The notes under the pieces: generated by a model | Told to the model about the DNA's origin: nothing | Database searches by the model: none | The model's input: only the letters and a program-made list of their open reading frames with translations | Program-made: the position numbers and the translations under genes | Shown here: piece after piece, positions 1 to 6,560 of the stretch | How the letters are laid out: each line of letters begins with the position of its first letter | Position numbering within the stretch: position 1 is the first letter of the stretch | From: an uncultured Endomicrobiia bacterium | Lineage (GTDB): Bacteria; Elusimicrobiota; Endomicrobiia; Endomicrobiales; Endomicrobiaceae | DNA length: 7,708 bases | NCBI GenBank assembly: GCA_905236115.1 | Contig: CAJOOL010000178.1 | Span: 1 to 7,708, forward strand | Direction of reading: 5' to 3'

Positions 1-19
1 AGGTATTTTTATAACATAG

Positions 20-63
20 ATTCCCGATTAACGACTACAAAGTGCTTCGCACTTTTCGGGAAT
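20..63. repeat. Nested inverted repeat downstream of the ABC operon
   Basis: An outer 8-bp perfect inverted repeat, ATTCCCGA at 20-27 and TCGGGAAT at 56-63, encloses an inner hairpin with a 7-bp stem, AAAGTGC at 39-45 and GCACTTT at 49-55, and a three-base loop. The element begins 24 bases after the stop codon of the last permease gene. No T-tract follows on the minus strand, so it is not a standard intrinsic terminator, though it could protect the mRNA 3' end. ATTCCC/GGGAAT ends are known in short dispersed repeats of several bacteria (the Neisseria dRS3 repeat is one), so I read it as an intergenic repeat element. That reading is inference, because only one full copy is in the window. Confidence 0.6.
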
Positions 64-87
64 GACAGACGAAACGGCAATTTACAA

Positions 88-927
88 TTAGCCTTTGATA
101 GCTCCGGCGGCAATACCCTTAACAATATGCTTCTGCATCATCAAATAAATAATAACAATAGGAACCGTTGCGATAGTCAAACCTGCCATTAATAAAGGAT
201 AGTCGGTCATGTGGGTGCCCTGGAAAACCATAAGACCTCTTTGGATAGGCATTTTGGCGGTATCCTGCAGAACAACCAAAGCCAGCAGGAATTCATTCCA
301 GATATTTAAACACTGAATTATAACAAGAGTTGCTACGGCAGGTTTAGCTAAAGGAAGAGCTATTCTCCAATAAATACCGAACCTTGAACAGCCGTCAATA
401 AGTGCTGCCTCTTCTATTTCTTTGGGTAAATCTTCAAAGAAAGACTTTAAAAGAAACAATCCGAAAGCAATACCGTTGCTGATATAGCATAACAACAAAC
501 CTGTTCTGGTATCAAGAAGATGTAAACTCTTAAGCAAAAGATACAACGGGACAAAAGCACCGGGTATAGGAATCAATAAAGTGGAAATTAAAAGGAAAAA
601 AAGAATATTTTTACCCCAGAACTCCAACCTTGCAAAGCCATAAGCGGCCATGGATGTAATAAGAACTATAGCGGAAACACCGACAACAGTGTAAATAAGA
701 CTGTTTAAGAAATACATACCGAACTTGGCTTTTAAAAATGCTTCGGCATAGTTGTGCCACTGCCAAGCCTCTGGAAAAAGAGTAATACTTTTAAAAATTT
801 CTTCGTTTGTTTTTAAAGACGACGACAACATCCAAAAAACAGGAAAAACACAAGTAACAGCCACCAAAATTAATATTACGTGCGTAAGAATGTCCAAAAA
901 GTTCTTTTTTAATTTAAATGAATTCAT
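88..927 (-). CDS. Carbohydrate ABC transporter permease, MalG-like
   Basis: Inner-membrane permease subunit, 279 residues, the usual MalG-type length. A first membrane helix lies at about 13-35, followed by a periplasmic stretch and about five further helices. The cytoplasmic EAA loop, which docks the ATPase, is clear: EEAALIDG at 172-179 with the downstream IALPLAKP at 189-196. The C-terminus, GIAAGAIKG, has the GxxAGAxKG ending typical of the CUT1 MalG branch (BPD_transp_1 fold). It is the last gene of the operon and starts 20 bases after the MalF-like gene. Its ribosome site is weak: GGAA directly abuts the ATG and a CGGG lies farther upstream, so translation may depend on coupling. It should pair with the MalF-like protein as a heterodimeric channel for a sugar or sugar derivative. 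The substrate cannot be read from the sequence. Confidence 0.93.
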   Translation of the reverse strand: MNSFKLKKNFLDILTHVILILVAVTCVFPVFWMLSSSLKTNEEIFKSITLFPEAWQWHNYAEAFLKAKFGMYFLNSLIYTVVGVSAIVLITSMAAYGFARLEFWGKNILFFLLISTLLIPIPGAFVPLYLLLKSLHLLDTRTGLLLCYISNGIAFGLFLLKSFFEDLPKEIEEAALIDGCSRFGIYWRIALPLAKPAVATLVIIQCLNIWNEFLLALVVLQDTAKMPIQRGLMVFQGTHMTDYPLLMAGLTIATVPIVIIYLMMQKHIVKGIAAGAIKG

Positions 928-947
928 TTCCGTATACCCGTTAATTC

Positions 948-1832
948 TTATTTATTAAATTTTTTACTTGTATAAAGCTGCAAAATAGAAACTATCAACA
1001 AAACCATACCGAATATAACGGCCATAGCAGTAGAATATCCGAACTCCCCGTTATTCATAAACTGGTAAATTTTTGTTATAGGCACATCCGTATGACCTGC
1101 AGGACCGCCCTGCGTCATGGAATAAATCAAATCAAATATCTGCATAGCACCGAGAATGGTAAGTATCGTTACCAGAGTAAATACAGGTATCATAGACGGA
1201 ATAGTGATATTGACAAACTGCTGCCATTTGTCGGCCCCGTCAACTTCGGCAGCTTCGTATAATTCGTTGGGGATAGTCTGAAGACCGGCAAGCAAAATAA
1301 TAAAGCCGTAACCGAAACCTTTCCACATGTGCACTACGGCTACGGACGATAAAGCGGTTTTTATTTCGGAAAGCCATGCAAAATCTTTAAATTGGTCAAA
1401 ACCGATTGCTGCAAGACAAGTATTTAATATACCGAAATTTCCGTCGTAAATAAATTTCCAAATTAAACCTACAACGATACCGGACAAAACCGGCGGAAGA
1501 AAAAATATAACTCTGTATACGTTTTCCCCTCTTATCTGCCTGTTGACAAGTATTGCCAAAAGCAGTGCCAAACCGTTTTGCAAAGTTAAACACAATAACG
1601 TAATATAAGCAGCATTCAACATAGACTTCCAAAAAGCAGGATTGTGAAAAATGATATGTTTATACTGTGCAAAACCTATGAAAACCATATCTTTGTCAAT
1701 ACCGTTCCACTGATAAAAACTGAGCTGAATAGTTCTTAACAAAGGATACAGATTAAAAACCAAAAACAACGCAAGTGCCGGCAAAATGAACAACATATTA
1801 AATGTTTTTTCTTTTGGTGTAGCAGTAATCAT
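948..1832 (-). CDS. Carbohydrate ABC transporter permease, MalF-like
   Basis: Inner-membrane permease subunit, 294 residues, typical of the short MalF/UgpA-type proteins that lack the large periplasmic loop of E. coli MalF. The first helix is at about 11-33, followed by the common family segment LSFYQWNG at 37-44. The EAA loop is YEAAEVDGADKWQQF at 192-206 followed by ITIPSMIP at 209-216. QGGPAGHT at 241-248 matches the family's usual (T)xGGP segment after the fifth helix. It starts 14 bases after the binding-protein stop codon. A ribosome site AAGG lies six bases before the ATG, with a second AAAGG overlapping the upstream stop. With the MalG-like subunit it forms the translocation pore. No ATPase is encoded beside it. 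Confidence 0.93.
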   Translation of the reverse strand: MITATPKEKTFNMLFILPALALFLVFNLYPLLRTIQLSFYQWNGIDKDMVFIGFAQYKHIIFHNPAFWKSMLNAAYITLLCLTLQNGLALLLAILVNRQIRGENVYRVIFFLPPVLSGIVVGLIWKFIYDGNFGILNTCLAAIGFDQFKDFAWLSEIKTALSSVAVVHMWKGFGYGFIILLAGLQTIPNELYEAAEVDGADKWQQFVNITIPSMIPVFTLVTILTILGAMQIFDLIYSMTQGGPAGHTDVPITKIYQFMNNGEFGYSTAMAVIFGMVLLIVSILQLYTSKKFNK

Positions 1833-1846
1833 TTTTTACCTTACCT

Positions 1847-3154
1847 TTATTTTTTCATTTGTCTTTCTTTTTCGCCCTGGACTTCATTAACGGCTCTGAC
1901 AGGATCTTTCTCACCGATAATTACCGACTGCAAGTTAAGATTGATATAGTTGGTAACCTGCCAAGCCTCAAGTTTAGGCAAGCTGTCAAATGTTCTGGTG
2001 ATACTTTTTGAAAATTCCTGTAAAACTTCGGGTAAATCCTGAGCACTTTCTTTGTTGGAAGGAATATTTAACGTATTTTCTGCAAGGAAAGACTGTTGAG
2101 GTCTCTGCGTGAACCATTTCAAGAAAGCTATTGCTTTATCTTTTCTGGGAGATTCGCCGTTGACAAACATGGAAGAACCGTCACCGCCGAACACAAGCAA
2201 AGGATACTGTGCATCGGGTAAAGAGGGCGGATACATAATTCCGTAATTCAAAGAAGAATTCATGGATTTATAAACATTTATTCCCCAAGAACCGTTAAAA
2301 GTCATTGCGGCTCTGCCTGTAGCAAAAGTTCTTTCTGCGTCTTTATTGACCATGGTAACGATACCGGAAGCAAACATTTTGTTATCTTTCATTTCCTCAA
2401 ACAATTTGAAAACTTTCAGCCATCTGCTGTCGGTATAAGGAATTTTTCCGTCAATTGTATCAATAATACCCTGTTTGCCTAAAAGAGACCATTCATAAGA
2501 AGCCGCAAACGCACCAATCAGCCAAGCCTCGCCGAAACCACTGACAAAAGGCTGAATGCCTGCTTCTCTTAACTTTTTGCCGGCTTCAATAAATTCCGCC
2601 CATGTAACGGGAGGATTTTCCGGGTCAAGACCTGCCTGTTTGAACAAATCTTTGTTATAGTAAATCATTAAAGAACTTACATCCAAAGGCACACCGTAAA
2701 TACCAGGTTTTACGCCCCATTCGTTACCCTCTTCAAAAGAGTTTTCTATTAATGATTTTTCAAAGAATACATCTTTCCAGCCGTCGTTCATTGCATCGGT
2801 TAAATCTGCAATATAGCCGGCTTTAATGTAAGAAGCCAATTCTTTTTTATCGCTCTGAGGATTGAATATATCGGGAAGAAGATGTCCGCTGGCTGCGGCC
2901 GTGATTTTATTCTTGTATACGTCGCTGGGAGCGTAAGTTTCAAATACTACCTTTACGCCTGTTTCTTTGTAATACTGTTCGGTCAATTTCTCAAAAGCTT
3001 CCTGTCTGTCTGTCATCCAATGCCATATTTTTACCACATCTTCACTGCCTGCCGAACTGCCCGTACTTGAAGTATCGGAACACCCCGATATTGCGAATAT
3101 TGCAAAAAGCATACAAAATGCTTTTATAACCGTACCAATGTTTACCTTAGACAT
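1847..3154 (-). CDS. Sugar ABC transporter solute-binding lipoprotein (SBP_bac_1 type)
   Basis: Captures a carbohydrate-type ligand outside the inner membrane and delivers it to the two permeases encoded downstream. From the ATG the protein has 435 residues. It has a signal peptide with a hydrophobic core (AFCMLFAIFAI) and the lipobox ISGC, which makes Cys25 the likely lipidated first residue. A Ser/Gly/Thr-rich linker follows. The mature protein begins VVKIWHWMTDRQEAFEKL, typical of extracellular solute-binding protein family 1. Other family features are PVTWAEFIEAGKKLREAG (about 182-199) and AAMTFNGSWGI (about 282-292). An in-frame TTG nine bases upstream (3163) could extend it by three residues. 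I prefer the ATG because the G-rich ribosome site (3165-3171) is 10 bases from it but only one base from the TTG. It is the first gene of the operon and has its own promoter. The ligand is unknown. Confidence 0.93.
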   Translation of the reverse strand: MSKVNIGTVIKAFCMLFAIFAISGCSDTSSTGSSAGSEDVVKIWHWMTDRQEAFEKLTEQYYKETGVKVVFETYAPSDVYKNKITAAASGHLLPDIFNPQSDKKELASYIKAGYIADLTDAMNDGWKDVFFEKSLIENSFEEGNEWGVKPGIYGVPLDVSSLMIYYNKDLFKQAGLDPENPPVTWAEFIEAGKKLREAGIQPFVSGFGEAWLIGAFAASYEWSLLGKQGIIDTIDGKIPYTDSRWLKVFKLFEEMKDNKMFASGIVTMVNKDAERTFATGRAAMTFNGSWGINVYKSMNSSLNYGIMYPPSLPDAQYPLLVFGGDGSSMFVNGESPRKDKAIAFLKWFTQRPQQSFLAENTLNIPSNKESAQDLPEVLQEFSKSITRTFDSLPKLEAWQVTNYINLNLQSVIIGEKDPVRAVNEVQGEKERQMKK

Positions 3155-3164
3155 AACAACCAAA

Positions 3165-3171
3165 TCCCCCC
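3165..3171 (-). promoter_or_regulatory. Ribosome binding site deciding the binding-protein start
   Basis: On the minus strand GGGGGGA lies 10 bases before the ATG at 3154 and one base before the alternative TTG at 3163. The spacing favours the ATG. The site is purine-rich but not a textbook AGGAGG. Confidence 0.6.
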
Positions 3172-3197
3172 GATAATTGAAATTAATAAATGCGTGT

Positions 3198-3226
3198 ATT
3201 TTAACAAATTTTGCAAATTATATCAA
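3198..3226 (-). promoter_or_regulatory. Sigma70-type promoter of the sugar ABC operon
   Basis: On the minus strand TTGATA (3221-3226) is the -35 box and TAAAAT (3198-3203) the -10 box. They match the consensus at five of six positions each and are separated by exactly 17 bases. Transcription would start near 3191, giving a 5' leader of about 37 bases before the binding-protein ATG and including its ribosome site. The spacer contains the 8-bp palindrome TTTGCAAA (3210-3217), placed where a repressor could act. That is only a suggestion, because AT-rich spacers often contain such short dyads. Confidence 0.65.
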
Positions 3227-3308
3227 GGAAACGCCGGCCAATTCCGAACGGAAACCGCAAGGCTTTTTGCCGCTAAATTCGTTATTCGTCAGCATTCCCT
3301 AAACATTT
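3227..3308. other. Intergenic stretch after the RND pump gene, no gene seen
   Basis: This stretch lies between the pump stop codon and the next promoter. It holds a locally GC-richer patch with only small dyads: GCCGGC at 3233-3238, TTCC/GGAA around GAAC at 3242-3253, and GGC/GCC around five Ts at 3261-3271. None forms a long stem followed by a T-run on the minus strand, so I cannot mark a confident terminator. The sequence CATTCCC at 3293-3299 resembles half of the inverted repeat at the left edge but has no partner. Confidence 0.45.
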
Positions 3309-6300
3309 TTAAAACTTATCCTTATCTTCCGGAATAGGAGTACCGGAAATTTTATTTTTAACCCAGTCGCCGAAAGAATCTATAATGATGTATGTAACAG
3401 GAGTCATAAGCAAAGTAACAAGCAGCGAAAGCAGCTGACCGCCGACGATAACGATAGACAAACTTCTTCTGACATCGGCACCCTCGCCGTTGGAAATCAT
3501 CATAGGTATCATGGAAACGATAAGCGTCAATGTGGTCATTAAAATAGGTCTTAATCTTACTTTGTTGGCTTCAAGTATTGCATTGGTTCTGCCGTAGCCT
3601 CTTGCTCTTAACTGATTGGTATAATCAGTCTGCAAAATAGCATTTTTACTGACAACGCCGATTAACATAAACATACCGAGTAAGCTGAACATATTTAATG
3701 TCTGTCCGGTTATCATTAATGCGAACAACGCAAAAGGAATGGTTAAAGGCAGACTGATAATAATGGCTATCGGATGAGTGAATTTTTCCATTAATGCACA
3801 AAGAATTATATATTTAAACAGAAATGCCAAAACAAATGCCAGCATAAACGATACGAACATTTTACCCATTTCCTTTGCCATACCGCTCTGCATAACACCG
3901 TATCCCGGCTCCGGGTTTAAAGACTTAAATGTATCCTGCATTATCTTGATTGCAGACCTTGTATCAAGTCCGTTAAGATTTGCTTCAACTCTTACTTCTC
4001 TCTGTCTTGCTACTCTGTTAATCTGGCTGGGACCGACACCCTCTTCCAGCTCCGCTATGCTGTCAAGACGAACTACCGTATCTTTGCCGTCAATTCTTGC
4101 AGGTATAAGCAAAGCACAAACCGCTTCTTTCGTATTTCTGTATTCTTCGGCAACTCTGACACGGACTTCATAAAGTTCGTCACCCTCTTTGTATTTCGTT
4201 ATATCGTCCTCGCCGCCTACCATGGTTCTTAATGCTGCGGCAACCGCCGCAACATTAACACCCAAAACATTGGCTTTATCTCTGTTGATAACCACTCTGT
4301 ATTCCGGCTTTGCCAAATCAACAGATAAATCTAAATCTATAAAACGTTTATCATGCGAAAGTTTTTCTTTAACGGAATTTGCATATCCGATTAATTTGGT
4401 TAAATCCGGCCCCATAAGGCTGAGCTGAACGGCCTTATTACCGTTTCCGGCTCCCTCGCTTCTGACAAGAACCGCCGTCGTTAAGCCGTCATATTTTTTC
4501 ATCATTTCTCTGATATTTTTGATATAATCTTTGGTTTTTAATCCGTGTCTGGCCTGTCTGTCTTCAAGCTCCACTTCCAAATAACCTTTATTGGTCGGGC
4601 TGGAATTTGAAAAAGAACTTAATCCGTCGCCGCCTTTTCCTGCAACGAGAAGAATACTTTTTATGTAAGGAAGTCTTCTTATATCGGTTTCAAGCTGGCC
4701 TAAAATATTTCTCATATCGGGATAGCTGGTTCCCTCTGCGGCCTTTACCTGCACCTGCACTTTACCTGAATCTTCTTCCGGGAAGAATTCACCGCCCATA
4801 ATTTTAGCCATGGGAAGTATTGCAAATATACATAAGAATGCAAGCACAACCATTATTAATTTATGATGTATGGACCAATTCAAAACAGGTATATAAAGTT
4901 TTACCAAATATTCATTTATTGAAGTTACGATTTTGTCAAGTTTGTTTTCGCCCTCGGTTTTCTTCAACATTTTTGCACAGAGCATAGGTGTCAAAGTTAA
5001 TGCAACAATACCGGAAAGAGCTATTGCAAAAACGACAGTCCAGCCGTAACTGCTTAAAACTCTTCCCACCATACCGCCCATATATGCAAGCGGCAAAAAT
5101 ATAACAAGAATGGAAAGCGTGGTTGCAACAACCGTAGCCGTGATTTCTTTGGCACCGTCAACGGCGGCATCTTCCGATTTTTTATTATATTTTTCCATGT
5201 GCCTGTAAATATTTTCCAGCATAACGATTGCATCGTCAATAACAATACCGACTGCAACCGTCAAACCGAGAAGAGTAATATTGTTTAACGTAAAACCGTT
5301 CATATTCATAAAAATGAAAGCACCTACTACGGATATGGGGATTGCAAGGAAAGATATAAAAGTTGAACGCAGCGAGCCCATAAAAATAAGCACCATTACG
5401 CCTGCAAGAAAAGCACCGAGGAAAAGATGTTCCAATACGGTATTAACGGAAGCTCTGATAGAGCCGCTCTGGTCGGACATCACATAAACATGCATATCTG
5501 ACGGCAGCGATTTCTTAATGGTTTCAATTTTTTCTTTTACGCCGTCAATAACTTTCAATGTGTTGGAACCGCTCTGTTTGGTTACTTCCAGAGTAACACA
5601 ACGGATGCCATCAAGCTGCGTGCTCTGTTCTTCGTATTCTCCGCTATCTTCAACATCGGCAACATCGGAAAGTTTTATCGGAACACCGTTTTTAGTAGCA
5701 ACAAAAATATTTTTGAAATCTTCAACGCTTGGAACTCTTCCCAAAATTCTTAAACTGTATGAGCTGTGATTCTGTTCCACTTTACCGCCGGGAATTTCAA
5801 AATTCTGCTGTTTCAGTGCATTTATAACATCCGTTATGGGAATCTGCAAAGAATAAAGTTTCAAAGGATTTATTGTAACATGTACTTCTCTTTCTCTTCC
5901 GCCGACGATACTTACCGAACCTACGCCGGAAGTGTTTTCTATAACTTCTTTAACTTTCTTCTTTGCAAGCTCCGTTAATTCTATAATATCACGCTGTCCC
6001 GTTACGACGACATTCAAAACAGCTTGTGCATCCATATCAAGTTTTAAGACAACGGGCGAGTCCGTTCCGTCTGGGAATTTGGATTTTACTTGTTCTATTT
6101 TATCTCTTACTTCCTGAATGCCTACATCGGCATTTTTTTCCATATCAAACTTTACGAAAATAACCGAAACACCCTCCATGTTGTAAGAATGAATTTCGTC
6201 AACACCGGAAATTTCGTTTACGCCCTCTTCAATATATTTTGAAACGGAAGTTTCTATTTCCTCGGGGCTTGCACCTGCAAGAACGGTCTGAACCATTGTA

Positions 6301-6476
6301 GCCGGAATATCCATACTGGGATACATACTGACACCCATATTTCTGTAACCCATAAGTCCCAAAAACATAAGCGACACGCTTATCATTATAGTAAACACAG
6401 GTCTGTGAATAAAAAATGCGGCAAAACCGCTGTGCTGTTTTTCTGCTTTCTTATTATTTTCAATATTTTCTGCCAT
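3309..6476 (-). CDS. RND efflux pump, inner-membrane transporter (HAE1/AcrB-like)
   Basis: Proton-driven inner-membrane pump of the resistance-nodulation-division superfamily, 1055 residues, full length for AcrB-type proteins (about 1,000-1,050). The first helix follows FFIHRPVFTIMISV (21-34). A large periplasmic porter region then runs to about 345, helices 2-6 lie at about 347-505, a second porter region at about 560-870, and the last helices at about 873-1035. The proton-relay residues of the family are present: the Asp pair D414-D415 in GIVIDDAIVMLEN (helix 4) and the Lys K944 in GVVSKNAILQTDY (helix 11). GGEFFPEEDSGKV (561-573) is the conserved start of the second porter half. An AGGAG ribosome site six bases before the ATG supports this start. 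It is the third gene after the channel and adaptor. Substrates are likely amphipathic or toxic compounds, but this is family inference only. Confidence 0.95.
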   Translation of the reverse strand: MAENIENNKKAEKQHSGFAAFFIHRPVFTIMISVSLMFLGLMGYRNMGVSMYPSMDIPATMVQTVLAGASPEEIETSVSKYIEEGVNEISGVDEIHSYNMEGVSVIFVKFDMEKNADVGIQEVRDKIEQVKSKFPDGTDSPVVLKLDMDAQAVLNVVVTGQRDIIELTELAKKKVKEVIENTSGVGSVSIVGGREREVHVTINPLKLYSLQIPITDVINALKQQNFEIPGGKVEQNHSSYSLRILGRVPSVEDFKNIFVATKNGVPIKLSDVADVEDSGEYEEQSTQLDGIRCVTLEVTKQSGSNTLKVIDGVKEKIETIKKSLPSDMHVYVMSDQSGSIRASVNTVLEHLFLGAFLAGVMVLIFMGSLRSTFISFLAIPISVVGAFIFMNMNGFTLNNITLLGLTVAVGIVIDDAIVMLENIYRHMEKYNKKSEDAAVDGAKEITATVVATTLSILVIFLPLAYMGGMVGRVLSSYGWTVVFAIALSGIVALTLTPMLCAKMLKKTEGENKLDKIVTSINEYLVKLYIPVLNWSIHHKLIMVVLAFLCIFAILPMAKIMGGEFFPEEDSGKVQVQVKAAEGTSYPDMRNILGQLETDIRRLPYIKSILLVAGKGGDGLSSFSNSSPTNKGYLEVELEDRQARHGLKTKDYIKNIREMMKKYDGLTTAVLVRSEGAGNGNKAVQLSLMGPDLTKLIGYANSVKEKLSHDKRFIDLDLSVDLAKPEYRVVINRDKANVLGVNVAAVAAALRTMVGGEDDITKYKEGDELYEVRVRVAEEYRNTKEAVCALLIPARIDGKDTVVRLDSIAELEEGVGPSQINRVARQREVRVEANLNGLDTRSAIKIMQDTFKSLNPEPGYGVMQSGMAKEMGKMFVSFMLAFVLAFLFKYIILCALMEKFTHPIAIIISLPLTIPFALFALMITGQTLNMFSLLGMFMLIGVVSKNAILQTDYTNQLRARGYGRTNAILEANKVRLRPILMTTLTLIVSMIPMMISNGEGADVRRSLSIVIVGGQLLSLLVTLLMTPVTYIIIDSFGDWVKNKISGTPIPEDKDKF

Positions 6477-6482
6477 TACTTG

Positions 6483-6487
6483 CTCCT
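6483..6487 (-). promoter_or_regulatory. Ribosome binding site of the RND pump gene
   Basis: AGGAG on the minus strand lies six bases before the pump ATG. It is the strongest Shine-Dalgarno match in the window and fixes the start at 6476. Confidence 0.75.
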
Positions 6488-6502
6488 ACATTTTTTATAG
6501 CT

Positions 6503-6514
6503 CTAAAATTTTAG
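6503..6514. repeat. 12-bp perfect palindrome in the adaptor-pump spacer
   Basis: CTAAAATTTTAG is a perfect palindrome about 27 bases upstream of the pump start codon. It has no loop, so as RNA it would fold poorly. As DNA it could be a protein-binding site. Chance occurrence in AT-rich DNA is also possible. Confidence 0.35.
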
Positions 6515-6560
6515 GAAGATTGGAAGCGTTGGATAATTGGAAGATTTGCTCCGCAAATTT
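6514..6560. repeat. GGAAG repeats and TGCTCCGCA hairpin in the operon spacer
   Basis: GGAAG occurs at 6514, 6522 and 6539. ATTGGAAG is repeated at 6519-6526 and 6536-6543, and GGAAGATT at 6514-6521 and 6539-6546. This is followed by a hairpin, ATTTGC at 6544-6549 and GCAAAT at 6553-6558 with loop TCC. The hairpin lies directly after the adaptor stop codon. No T-run follows it in the direction of transcription, so it does not look like an intrinsic terminator. It may be a small inserted repeat, or it may adjust the relative amounts of adaptor and pump mRNA. Both are inferences. Confidence 0.5.

Noticed and set aside
3152..3163. TTG start at 3163 for the binding protein
   Set aside because: It adds only three residues and lies one base after the G-rich ribosome site. 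The ATG at 3154 has workable spacing and leaves a normal lipoprotein signal peptide.
3242..3271. Possible intrinsic terminator after the pump gene
   Set aside because: The stems are only three to five base pairs, some with loops too small to form, and no T-run follows on the minus strand.
3778..4173. Plus-strand open frame of 131 codons
   Set aside because: It lies antisense inside the well-supported RND pump gene, gives a low-complexity Ser/Thr/Leu-rich product with no recognisable domain, and I see no reason to prefer it over the pump reading.
5054..5257. Minus-strand open frame of 67 codons in another frame of the pump gene
   Set aside because: It is an alternate-frame shadow over helices 4-5 of the pump, which are conserved in the pump frame (D414-D415 region). 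It is not a separate gene or a frameshift.
6494..6499. TATAAA as a -10 box for a separate pump promoter
   Set aside because: The position 17 bases upstream reads CAATCT, a poor -35 box, and the sequence lies too close to the ribosome site for a convincing leader.
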